The notes under the pieces: generated by a model
The model's database searches: none
The model's input: the letters and a program-made list of their open reading frames with translations, nothing else
Told to the model about the DNA's origin: nothing
Source: Lachnospiraceae bacterium
GTDB taxonomy: Bacteria; Bacillota; Clostridia; Lachnospirales; Lachnospiraceae
DNA: 64,000 bases
Reading direction: 5' to 3'
Assembly (NCBI GenBank): GCA_017396555.1
Contig: JAFQLS010000017.1
Location: 62,001 to 126,000, forward strand
Shown here: in pieces, positions 1 to 7,914 of the stretch
Position numbering within the stretch: position 1 is the first letter of the stretch
Layout of the letters: each line of letters opens with the position of its first letter
Position numbers and translations under genes: made by a program

Positions 1-1
1 G

Positions 2-436
2 GAATTTGTTAACGTACATGACTCTTTACCACAAGGTTTGACTATAAAAGAGTTATCTTATGGTGGGGACGTATCTAATAAGGTTGTAGAACTTATAGAA
101 TATGCTAAACAGTTTTTGGGTAATCCATATGTATATGGTGGAACCAGCCTTACAAACGGAACGGATTGTTCAGGATTTACTATGAGAATATTTGAACATT
201 TTGGTTACAGTCTTAACAGAAGTTCAGGCTCACAGAGCTATAACGGAACACCGGTATCCTTATCAGAGATTAAGCCCGGAGATTTATTGTTCTATAGTTA
301 TGGAAGTTCTATCGGTCATGTTGCTATTTATATTGGAAATGGACAGATTATTCACGCTGGTACAGAAAGAACAGGTATATGTATAGGTAACGCATATTAT
401 CAGACACCATGTTGTGCAAGAAGAATTATTTATTAA
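2..436 (+). CDS. NlpC/P60 family cell-wall peptidase, C-terminal part (cut by left edge)
   Basis: The reading frame is open to the left edge, so this is the 3' end of a longer gene. The visible part is one NlpC/P60 domain, a cysteine peptidase that cuts peptide stems of peptidoglycan outside the cell. The catalytic Cys lies in the TDCSGF motif, the His in IGHVAIYIG, and a third polar residue in QIIHAG. An internal TTG at 38 is possible but is unlikely to be the start, because the frame upstream reads as protein. Such domains usually follow SH3b or other binding domains, which would lie outside the window. Confidence 0.85.
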   Translation, partial: EFVNVHDSLPQGLTIKELSYGGDVSNKVVELIEYAKQFLGNPYVYGGTSLTNGTDCSGFTMRIFEHFGYSLNRSSGSQSYNGTPVSLSEIKPGDLLFYSYGSSIGHVAIYIGNGQIIHAGTERTGICIGNAYYQTPCCARRIIY

Positions 437-446
437 TAAATTTGTA

Positions 447-480
447 AACATAGCACTAGACAAAAGTCTGGTGCTATGTT
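447..480 (+). terminator. Hairpin after the NlpC/P60 gene
   Basis: A 15-bp stem (447-461 with 466-480, one G-T pair) closes an AAAA loop just after the stop codon. No T-run follows, so it may be a 3' mRNA end or processing hairpin rather than a classical terminator. It could also be the first helix of the rpsO leader. Confidence 0.5.
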
Positions 481-481
481 A

Positions 482-549
482 CAATGTACGAGGTCAATTT
501 TGATAGCCGTTACTCGGACATTGGCTCACTCCGACCATATCTGAAGTGA
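482..549 (+). promoter_or_regulatory. Structured rpsO leader (candidate S15 autoregulatory element)
   Basis: Two helices can be drawn by eye. One pairs CAATGT-A-CGAG (482-492) with CTCG-G-ACATTG (513-523). The other pairs TCACT (526-530) with AGTGA (545-549), a short distance before the rpsO ribosome site. Many bacteria repress rpsO by S15 binding to its own leader, and those leader structures differ between phyla. The function here is inferred from position and pairing only. Confidence 0.4.
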
Positions 550-582
550 TAGGCGATAATATTTTTAAAGGAGGAACTTAGA

Positions 583-849
583 ATGATAACTAAGGAACAG
601 AAGGCACAGTTAATTAAAGAATATGGTAGAACACCGGAAGACACAGGTTCTCCGGAAGTTCAGATTGCTATTTTAACTTTCAGAATTAGAGAGTTAACAG
701 AGCATTTAAAAGTTCATCAGAAGGATCACCATTCAAGAAGAGGACTTCTTAAGTTAGTAGGTCAGAGAAGAGGTTTACTTGATTACCTTAAGAAGAATGA
801 CCTTGAAGGTTATCGTACATTAATTGAACGTTTAGGAATCAGAAAGTAA
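583..849 (+). CDS. rpsO: 30S ribosomal protein S15
   Basis: This 88-aa protein has the standard S15 length and carries the family core, including the EDTGSPEVQ segment and the HHSRRGL loop that contacts 16S rRNA. S15 binds the central domain of 16S rRNA early in 30S assembly. AAAGGAGGAA lies just upstream of the ATG. pnp follows, the common rpsO-pnp order in bacteria, but a strong hairpin (861-896) and a second structured leader separate the two, so their levels can be set independently. Confidence 0.98.
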   Translation: MITKEQKAQLIKEYGRTPEDTGSPEVQIAILTFRIRELTEHLKVHQKDHHSRRGLLKLVGQRRGLLDYLKKNDLEGYRTLIERLGIRK

Positions 850-860
850 TAACTTTTTAT

Positions 861-896
861 ACAGTAGACTTGGTATAGTGATACCGAGTCTATTGT
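861..896 (+). terminator. Hairpin terminator after rpsO
   Basis: A 16-bp stem pairs 861-876 with 881-896 around an AGTG loop, with two G-T pairs, and TGTTATTAT follows. The T-tract is weak, so read-through into pnp is likely. Confidence 0.6.
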
Positions 897-921
897 TGTT
901 ATTATCAAATATAATTAATGA

Positions 922-995
922 TGGAAGATATGCTACCGAGACCACTGAGGTACTTATGAGGGTCGTAGGCAGCTCAGTGTTTTCGGCATCTTCCA
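922..995 (+). promoter_or_regulatory. Long structured leader of pnp
   Basis: An outer helix pairs TGGAAGAT (922-929) with ATCTTCCA (988-995). An inner helix pairs CACTGAG (943-949) with CTCAGTG (973-979). CCGA (936-939) can pair with TCGG (983-986) between them. It ends about 10 nt before the GGAG ribosome site of pnp. In E. coli, the pnp leader hairpin is cut by RNase III and then by PNPase itself, which autoregulates the gene. A similar role is inferred here and not shown. Confidence 0.5.
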
Positions 996-1020
996 CCATA
1001 AATAAAAAGGAGATGTAGAT

Positions 1021-3105
1021 ATGTACAAAAGTTTTAGCATGGAACTTGCAGGAAGAACTCTTACAGTAGATATTGGAAGAGTTGCTAAGCAGGCAAATGG
1101 TGCAGCGTTAATGCATTATGGAGATACAGTTGTTCTTTCAACAGCGACTGCATCAGAGAAACCAAGGGATGGAATAGATTTCTTTCCATTAAGTGTTGAA
1201 TATGAAGAAAAGCTATATGCAGTAGGTAAGATACCTGGTGGATTTAACAAGAGAGAAGGAAAGGCATCTGAAAATGCTATCCTTACATCAAGAGTAATTG
1301 ACCGTCCTATGAGACCATTATTCCCTAAAGATTACAGAAATGATGTTACACTTAACAATATGGTAATGTCTGTTGATCCTGAATGTAGTCCGGAACTTAC
1401 AGCTATGATTGGTTCAGCAATTGCTGTAGCAATTTCGGATATTCCATTTGATGGTCCATGTGCAACAACACAGGTTGGTCTTATTGATGGAGAATTTGTA
1501 TTTAACCCAAATGCATCACAGAATGCTGTTTCAGATCTTAAGCTTACTGTAGCTTCAACAAGTGAAAAGGTTATTATGATTGAGGCAGGTGCAAATGAAG
1601 TTAAAGAAGATAAGATGATTGAAGCAATTTACGCAGCACATGCAATCAATCAGCAGGTTATTGAATTTATCAATAATATTGTAGCAGAATGTGGTAAAGC
1701 AAAGCATGAGTATACAAGCTGTGCAGTTCCAGAAGAATTATTTGCAGCTATCAAGGAAATTGTTCCACCGGCAGAGATGGAGGAAGCTGTATTTACAGAT
1801 GAGAAGCAGATTAGAGAAGAAAATATGCGTCAGGTTACAGCGAAGCTTGAAGAAGCATTTGCAGATAATGAAGAATGGCTTGCAGTTCTTCCGGATGCTA
1901 TTTATCAGTATCAAAAGAAGACAGTTCGTAAGATGATTCTTAAGGATCATAAGCGACCAGACGGAAGAGAACTTACACAGATTCGTAAGCTTGCTGCAGA
2001 GGTTGACATTATTCCTAGAGTACATGGTTCGGCAATGTTTACAAGAGGCCAGACACAGATTTGTAATGTATGTACTCTTGCACCATTATCTGAAGCACAG
2101 AAATTAGATGGTCTTGATGTTAATGAAACATCTAAGAGATATATGCATCACTACAACTTCCCTGCATATTCAGTAGGAGAGACAAAGGTTTCAAGAGGTC
2201 CCGGACGTCGTGAAATTGGACATGGTGCATTAGCAGAAAGAGCGCTTATACCAGTACTTCCTTCAGAGGAAGAATTCCCATATGCTATCAGAACTGTATC
2301 TGAGACATTTGAATCAAATGGCTCTACATCAATGGCTTCGACATGTTCATCTTGTATGTCATTAATGGCAGCAGGTGTTCCGATTAAAAAGATGGTTGCA
2401 GGTATTTCATGTGGTCTTGTAACAGGTGATACAGATGATGAATATGTATTGCTTACAGATATCCAGGGACTTGAAGATTTCTTTGGAGATATGGATTTTA
2501 AAGTAACAGGTACTGAAGATGGTATTACAGCTATTCAGATGGATATTAAGATTCATGGCTTAACAAGAAATATAGTTGAAGGTGCTATTGCAAGATGTAG
2601 AGAAGCAAGAATGTTCATTATGGATACTTGTATGAAACCGGCAATTGCAGAGCCAAGAAAAGAAGTTGGTGAATTTGCACCAAAGATTTCTCAGATTCAG
2701 ATTGATCCGGCTAAGATTGGTGACGTTGTTGGTCAGAGAGGTAAGGTAATTAACACTATCATTGAACAGACAGGTGTTAAGATTGATATAACAGATGAGG
2801 GTGCTGTATCTGTATGTGGAGTTGACAGAGAACAGATTAACGCTGCTGTTAAGATTATAGAGACGATCGTTAGAGATTTCGAAGAAGGCGAAATATTTGA
2901 AGGTAAGGTTATTTCAATCAAGGAATTTGGTGCATTTATTGAATTTGCACCTGGAAAAGAAGGTATGGTTCATATCTCGAATATTTCAAAGGAAAGAATC
3001 AAACGTGTCGAAGATGTTCTTACACTTGGTGATACTGTTAAGGTGGTATGCCTTGGCAAAGATAAAATGGGAAGAATTAGCTTCAGCATGAAGGATGTAA
3101 AATAA
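1021..3105 (+). CDS. pnp: Polyribonucleotide nucleotidyltransferase (PNPase)
   Basis: This 694-aa protein has the full PNPase layout: two RNase PH-like domains (about residues 1-220 and 310-540), a KH domain near 550-615 (IGDVVGQRGKVINTI) and an S1 domain at about 620-690. PNPase is a phosphate-dependent 3'-5' exoribonuclease in mRNA decay. The second PH domain holds the active-site region (FESNGSTSMAS and downstream acidic residues). The AAAAAGGAGATG upstream supports the ATG. A GC-richer hairpin ends the unit at about 3163. Confidence 0.98.
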   Translation: MYKSFSMELAGRTLTVDIGRVAKQANGAALMHYGDTVVLSTATASEKPRDGIDFFPLSVEYEEKLYAVGKIPGGFNKREGKASENAILTSRVIDRPMRPLFPKDYRNDVTLNNMVMSVDPECSPELTAMIGSAIAVAISDIPFDGPCATTQVGLIDGEFVFNPNASQNAVSDLKLTVASTSEKVIMIEAGANEVKEDKMIEAIYAAHAINQQVIEFINNIVAECGKAKHEYTSCAVPEELFAAIKEIVPPAEMEEAVFTDEKQIREENMRQVTAKLEEAFADNEEWLAVLPDAIYQYQKKTVRKMILKDHKRPDGRELTQIRKLAAEVDIIPRVHGSAMFTRGQTQICNVCTLAPLSEAQKLDGLDVNETSKRYMHHYNFPAYSVGETKVSRGPGRREIGHGALAERALIPVLPSEEEFPYAIRTVSETFESNGSTSMASTCSSCMSLMAAGVPIKKMVAGISCGLVTGDTDDEYVLLTDIQGLEDFFGDMDFKVTGTEDGITAIQMDIKIHGLTRNIVEGAIARCREARMFIMDTCMKPAIAEPRKEVGEFAPKISQIQIDPAKIGDVVGQRGKVINTIIEQTGVKIDITDEGAVSVCGVDREQINAAVKIIETIVRDFEEGEIFEGKVISIKEFGAFIEFAPGKEGMVHISNISKERIKRVEDVLTLGDTVKVVCLGKDKMGRISFSMKDVK

Positions 3106-3136
3106 TTTAGTGTTATTTTGTTATTGGATGTAGATG

Positions 3137-3163
3137 GTGGTGTTCTGCGGTGCAGAGCGCCAC
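3137..3163 (+). terminator. Hairpin terminator after pnp
   Basis: A 12-bp stem pairs 3137-3148 with 3152-3163 (two G-T pairs) around a 3-nt loop, followed by TTGCTATTTAT. The T-run is imperfect. Confidence 0.55.
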
Positions 3164-3203
3164 TTGCTATTTATAAGAAGTTTAAATTGAAAGGAATGAT
3201 AGT

Positions 3204-4487
3204 ATGACAAAGAGAAAATTAGACACAATCTGTATTCAGGGAGGATGGCAGCCAAAGAAGGGTGAGCCAAGAGTTCTTCCTATATATCAGAGTACTACAT
3301 TTAAGTATGACACAAGTGATGAAATGGGACGTTTATTTGACCTTGAAGATACAGGATATTTTTATACAAGATTACAGAATCCTACAAATGATGCTGTAGC
3401 AGCTAAGATTTGTGAACTTGAGGGTGGTGTTGGAGCGATGCTTACATCATCAGGTCAGGCGGCAAATTTCTATGCAATATTTAATATTTGTGAAGCAGGC
3501 GGTCATATTATAAGCTTTGCACCTGTTTATGGCGGAACATTTAATCTTTTTGGTGTTACACTCAAGAAACTTGGTATTGATGTTACATTTATTGATCCTG
3601 ATGCTACGGATGAGGAAATTGAAGCAGCATTTAGACCTAATACAAAGGCATTTTTTGCTGAAACTATTTCGAATCCGTCATTAGTAGTTCTTGATATTGA
3701 AAAGTTTGCCAATATTGCACATAGTCATGGTGTGCCACTTATTGTTGATAATACATTTGCTACACCTATTAATTGCAGACCTTTTGAGTGGGGAGCTGAT
3801 ATTGTAACACATTCTACAACGAAATATATGGATGGTCATGCAACAAGTGTTGGTGGTTGTATTGTAGACAGCGGTAATTTTGATTGGGATAAATACCATG
3901 ACAAATTTCCAGGACTTACTGAGCCTGATGATTCATATCATGGAATTGTATATACAGAAAAATTCGGAAAGCTTGCTTATATCACAAAGGCAACAGTTCA
4001 GCTTATGAGGGATTTAGGTTCTATTCCTTCGCCACAGAACTGTTTCTTATTGAATCTCGGTCTTGAAACATTACATTTAAGGATGGCAAGACATTGTGAA
4101 AATGCACAGAAGGTTGCTGAATATCTTGAGGCAAATGAGGATGTTGCATGGGTGAATTATTGTGGACTTAAAGGAAATAAATATTATGATTTGGCACAGA
4201 AATACCTTCCTAACGGAAGCTGTGGTGTAATTTCATTTGGCCTTAAAGGTGGAAGAGATGTTTCAATTAAATTTATGGATAATTTAAAACTTGCAGCTAT
4301 TGTAACACACGTTGCTGATGCAAGAACATCTGTGCTTCATCCTGCAAGCCATACACATAGACAGCTTACAGATGAACAGCTTGTTGAGGCAGGAGTTCAG
4401 CCTGATTTAATTAGATTTTCTGTGGGTATTGAAAATGCAGAGGATATTATTGCAGATATTGAGCAGGCGTTAAAAGCAGCGAGGTAA
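3204..4487 (+). CDS. metY: O-acetylhomoserine sulfhydrylase (PLP-dependent)
   Basis: This 427-aa Cys/Met-metabolism PLP enzyme matches the MetY subgroup in length and in its start (ICIQGG then PIYQSTTF). It joins sulfide to O-acetylhomoserine to give homocysteine, a direct route to methionine. The PLP lysine sits in STTKYMDG, the cofactor-binding SSGQAA loop is near residue 87, and the substrate loop HPASHTHRQL is near the end. A related gamma-lyase is less likely given these motifs. No SAM riboswitch fits in the 98-bp upstream gap. The permease gene starts 2 bp after the stop. Confidence 0.93.
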   Translation: MTKRKLDTICIQGGWQPKKGEPRVLPIYQSTTFKYDTSDEMGRLFDLEDTGYFYTRLQNPTNDAVAAKICELEGGVGAMLTSSGQAANFYAIFNICEAGGHIISFAPVYGGTFNLFGVTLKKLGIDVTFIDPDATDEEIEAAFRPNTKAFFAETISNPSLVVLDIEKFANIAHSHGVPLIVDNTFATPINCRPFEWGADIVTHSTTKYMDGHATSVGGCIVDSGNFDWDKYHDKFPGLTEPDDSYHGIVYTEKFGKLAYITKATVQLMRDLGSIPSPQNCFLLNLGLETLHLRMARHCENAQKVAEYLEANEDVAWVNYCGLKGNKYYDLAQKYLPNGSCGVISFGLKGGRDVSIKFMDNLKLAAIVTHVADARTSVLHPASHTHRQLTDEQLVEAGVQPDLIRFSVGIENAEDIIADIEQALKAAR

Positions 4488-4489
4488 AT

Positions 4490-6901
4490 ATGAAAAAGAG
4501 TGCAATTAGAAAAGAATTCTATATGGAAATCAGAAAGACGATGAGCCGGTTTTTATCACTTGTGCTTATTGTTGCGCTTGGTGTAGCATTTTATTCAGGA
4601 ATAAGAGCTACAGAACCAAGTATGAATTATACACTTGATAAAATGTATGATGATACTGATTTTCTTGATGTTAGAGTTTTGAATGCGTCAGGAATGACTG
4701 ATGATGATATTAATAAGCTAAATAAAATAGAATGTGTGCAGGAGGCAGAAGGGGTATATTATAATGATTTCTTTGCGCTTACAGGTGATGAAAAATATAC
4801 AGTAAAACTGCAATCTCTGCCGGATAATATTTCTAAATTGCAACTTGTTGAAGGTAGAATGCCTAAAAAATCAAATGAGTGCATTGTGGATAGTTACCTT
4901 ATTGACAATGGAAAATGTAAAGTCGGAGATAGCATTACTATTGATAGCGGAACTGAAATTCCGGCTAATATGATTATGTCTGAGACTGAATATAAAATTG
5001 TAGGAAGCTATAAGACCTATTATTACCTCCAGATAGATAGGGGAACGACAGCACTTGGCTCGGGAAAGATATCCGGTCTTGTTATGGTTGATAAGAAAAA
5101 TTTTAATCTTCCGGTATATTCCGAGGTATATGTTACGATTAAAGATGCAAAGGAAAAAGTTCTTAGAACCAAAGCCTATAAAGATTGTATAGAAGAGGCT
5201 GTCATGGAGATAGAAAAAGAGTTTGATGATTCATACTATATTCTTGACAGGGAGTCTATTCAAAATTATGTAGAATATGGAATGGATGCAGAAAGGATAG
5301 GAAAAATAGGAAGGGTTGTACCTGTAATATTTTTCCTTGTCGCTGCACTTGTGAGTCTTACTACAATGACAAGAATGGTAGAGGAAGAACGTACTCAGAT
5401 TGGAACACTAAAAGCTTTGGGATATAGCAAATGGGAAGTTGCAAAAAAATACATATATTATGGTTTTTTTGCAACCCTAATAGGAAGCGTGATAGGCGCA
5501 ATAGTAGGAAAAATGGTGATTCCATATACTATTATTAATGCATACAAGATAATGTATATTAATTTGGAGAATGTTATTGCACCTTATGATATGGTATATA
5601 TATTAACTGCAGCGCTCATATCGGTGTTGTGTGTAACTTTTGCAACCATAGCAGCATGTTATAAAGAATTATCAGAATCAGCAGCACAGCTGATGCGTCC
5701 AAGTGCTCCTAAAAACGGAAAAAGAGTATTTCTTGAGAAAATTGGATTTGTATGGAGACGGATGAATTTTACATGGAAGTCGACAGTGAGAAATCTGGTT
5801 AGGTATAAGAAAAGATTTTTCATGACGATTTTTGGTATTTCGGGAAGTATGGGTCTTATGGTTCTTGGATTTGGAATTGTGGATTCGATTAGCTCAATAG
5901 TTGATAAGCAATATGATGAACTTAGAAACTATGATAATGAATTCACCATAAAAAATGGTTTGGATAAGGAAACATATGATAATATAAGAGAAAAGATAGA
6001 GTCAGATGAGGATGTCTTAGAGATAACTTATGGATATCAAAACACCATAGATGCAGCTAACACGAAAAAAAATCTTAGTGCTTATATTTTTGTTCCAAAG
6101 GACACAGAAGATATTAAGGAATACGTTGTTATTAGAGATGCAAATAATAAAAAGAACCTGGAGTTGAATGATAAAGAGGTCATTATTAGTAAGAAAATGT
6201 CTATTCTTATGGATTTATCTTGTGGTGATACTTTTGAAATTAAGGTGTCAGAAAATGAAAAATATAGTGTTACAATAGGCGGAATATGTGAAAATTATGT
6301 ATATCATTATATTTTTATGTCGCCGGAGTTATATAAAAAGACCTTTGGAAAAGATGCGTATTATAATGAAATATATGTTAAAAATGTGGAGAACTATGAC
6401 GCGGATAAATTTACAGAAAAAATTTTGTCTATAAATGGTATAAGTGGTGCTAATTCGGTTGATACATTAAGAACAAAATTTGATGATATGTTACAGGGAA
6501 TGGACATAATAATTTTGGTTATTATAGTATCATCAGGATTATTGGCATTTGTTGTTATATATAACCTTAATAATATAAATATCAGTGAAAGAAAAAGAGA
6601 ACTTGCAAGCCTTAAAGTACTTGGCTTTTATGATGGAGAAGTATCTGCATATGTATTTCGTGAAAATTTAATTCTAACTATTATAGGAATAATTGTAGGT
6701 ATGATTCTTGGCATATGGATTCACAAATATGTAATATCTACGGTAGAAGTGGATCTTGTTATGTTTGGTAGAAATATTAAAATGTTAAGCTTTTTATATA
6801 GTTCAATTCTTACAATGCTGTTTTCGTTGTTTATAAATGGTTTGATGCATTTTAAACTCAAAAAAATTGACATTGCTACATCAATGAAGAGTGTGGAATA
6901 G
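4490..6901 (+). CDS. FtsX/MacB-type ABC transporter permease
   Basis: This 803-aa membrane protein has an N-terminal transmembrane segment (about 18-37), a large outer domain, and two FtsX permease domains (about 275-400 and 675-795), with a further helix near 450. The layout fits large efflux or lipoprotein-release permeases, which need a separate ATPase. No ATP-binding gene lies beside it, which is unusual. It starts 2 bp after metY, so the two are cotranscribed, but this does not reveal the substrate. The role is unknown beyond ABC permease. Confidence 0.85.
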   Translation: MKKSAIRKEFYMEIRKTMSRFLSLVLIVALGVAFYSGIRATEPSMNYTLDKMYDDTDFLDVRVLNASGMTDDDINKLNKIECVQEAEGVYYNDFFALTGDEKYTVKLQSLPDNISKLQLVEGRMPKKSNECIVDSYLIDNGKCKVGDSITIDSGTEIPANMIMSETEYKIVGSYKTYYYLQIDRGTTALGSGKISGLVMVDKKNFNLPVYSEVYVTIKDAKEKVLRTKAYKDCIEEAVMEIEKEFDDSYYILDRESIQNYVEYGMDAERIGKIGRVVPVIFFLVAALVSLTTMTRMVEEERTQIGTLKALGYSKWEVAKKYIYYGFFATLIGSVIGAIVGKMVIPYTIINAYKIMYINLENVIAPYDMVYILTAALISVLCVTFATIAACYKELSESAAQLMRPSAPKNGKRVFLEKIGFVWRRMNFTWKSTVRNLVRYKKRFFMTIFGISGSMGLMVLGFGIVDSISSIVDKQYDELRNYDNEFTIKNGLDKETYDNIREKIESDEDVLEITYGYQNTIDAANTKKNLSAYIFVPKDTEDIKEYVVIRDANNKKNLELNDKEVIISKKMSILMDLSCGDTFEIKVSENEKYSVTIGGICENYVYHYIFMSPELYKKTFGKDAYYNEIYVKNVENYDADKFTEKILSINGISGANSVDTLRTKFDDMLQGMDIIILVIIVSSGLLAFVVIYNLNNINISERKRELASLKVLGFYDGEVSAYVFRENLILTIIGIIVGMILGIWIHKYVISTVEVDLVMFGRNIKMLSFLYSSILTMLFSLFINGLMHFKLKKIDIATSMKSVE

Positions 6902-6916
6902 AAAAGAGGATGGGAA

Positions 6917-7687
6917 ATGAGATTTAGACCTTGTATAGATATACATAATGGAAATGTAAAGCAAATTGTCGGCTCTAGTTTGAATGATACCAAAAATCGG
7001 GCTGTTGAAAATTTTGTTTCTAAATATGACGGTTCGTATTACGGAAATAAATACAAAAAAGATCAATTGCCTGGAGGACATGTTATTATTCTTAATTCTG
7101 CTGAGAGTGAATATTATGAGGCCTCTAAAGAACAGGCTTTTAAAGCTTTGGCTGCGTATAAAGGCGGACTACAGGTGGGAGGCGGAATAAATGACAAAAA
7201 TGCTATGGAATTTATTGAAAAAGGTGCAAGTCATGTTATTGTAACTTCATTTGTATTTAAAGACGGAAAGATTGATTATGATAATCTTTACAAAATATAT
7301 AGGAAAGTTGGTAAGGAAAAACTTGTTCTCGATCTTAGCTGTAGAAAAAAAGATAACGTATATTATATAGTTACTGATAGATGGCAGAAGTTTACAAATG
7401 TAAAACTTGAAGAAAAGATTATGTACGAATTGTCTGGATATTGTGATGAGTTTTTGATACATGCAGTTGATGTAGAAGGGAAAAATTCAGGGATAGAAGC
7501 TGAAGTTGTAGGAATGCTTGGAAAGCTTGATGGAGTTAAGGCTACCTATGCAGGAGGAATTTCTTCTTATGAAGATATTGAGAAAATTAAAGAATTAGGA
7601 AAAGGTAAAGTTGATTTTACTATTGGAAGTGCTTTGGATATTTTTGGTGGTAAACTAAAATATGACATAATTAGTAAAATAATGTAA
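6917..7687 (+). CDS. hisA: Eukaryote-type phosphoribosylformimino-AICAR ribotide isomerase
   Basis: This 256-aa TIM-barrel protein performs the fourth step of histidine synthesis, the Amadori isomerisation of ProFAR. The start FRPCIDIHNGNVKQIVG, the GGLQVGGGIN strand and the LDLSCRKKDN and TDRWQKF segments match plant and fungal HIS6 as I remember them, not the usual bacterial HisA. The likely acid/base Asp is in PCID. It stands alone with no other his genes nearby. RBS GAGGATGGGA precedes the ATG, 15 bp after the permease. A strong terminator follows. Confidence 0.9.
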   Translation: MRFRPCIDIHNGNVKQIVGSSLNDTKNRAVENFVSKYDGSYYGNKYKKDQLPGGHVIILNSAESEYYEASKEQAFKALAAYKGGLQVGGGINDKNAMEFIEKGASHVIVTSFVFKDGKIDYDNLYKIYRKVGKEKLVLDLSCRKKDNVYYIVTDRWQKFTNVKLEEKIMYELSGYCDEFLIHAVDVEGKNSGIEAEVVGMLGKLDGVKATYAGGISSYEDIEKIKELGKGKVDFTIGSALDIFGGKLKYDIISKIM

Positions 7688-7714
7688 AAAAAGTGATAAA
7701 AGATCAATAAAAAT

Positions 7715-7747
7715 CGGACAATCTGTTAAGATTTGTCCGTATTTTTT
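7715..7747 (+). terminator. Intrinsic terminator after hisA
   Basis: CGGACAA-TCT pairs with AGA-TTTGTCCG across 7715-7739 and is followed by TATTTTTTG. This closes the metY-permease-hisA unit. Confidence 0.85.
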
Positions 7748-7788
7748 GTGAAAATAGCATAAAAAAACAATAAAAATTCTATTTTTTC

Positions 7789-7817
7789 TTGCAAATAATG
7801 CTTAAGTATGCTATTAT
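7789..7817 (+). promoter_or_regulatory. Sigma-A promoter of the malto-oligosaccharide operon
   Basis: TTGCAA (7789-7794), a 17-nt spacer and TATTAT (7812-7817) make a near-consensus housekeeping promoter. The predicted start site is near 7824, just before an operator-like palindrome. Confidence 0.8.
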
Positions 7818-7831
7818 TTATACATAGTCAT

Positions 7832-7845
7832 TGGAAACGATTCCG
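7832..7845 (+). promoter_or_regulatory. LacI/CcpA-family operator
   Basis: TGGAAACGATTCCG is a near-palindrome with the central CG typical of LacI-family operators and of CcpA cre sites. It lies about 8 bp into the predicted transcript, where bound protein would block RNA polymerase. A weaker related site, GGAACGTTTGAAC, follows at 7861. The LacI-type gene at 12704 is the obvious candidate regulator. CcpA is an alternative. Confidence 0.7.
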
Positions 7846-7914
7846 AATCATTTATACATAGGAACGTTTGAACGGACTAAAAAAAAATTTATCGTGAAGG
7901 AGAGGTAAACCTTA

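Noticed and set aside
3106..3203. Possible SAM riboswitch or T-box before metY
   Set aside because: The gap is too short and holds only the pnp hairpin and a ribosome site.
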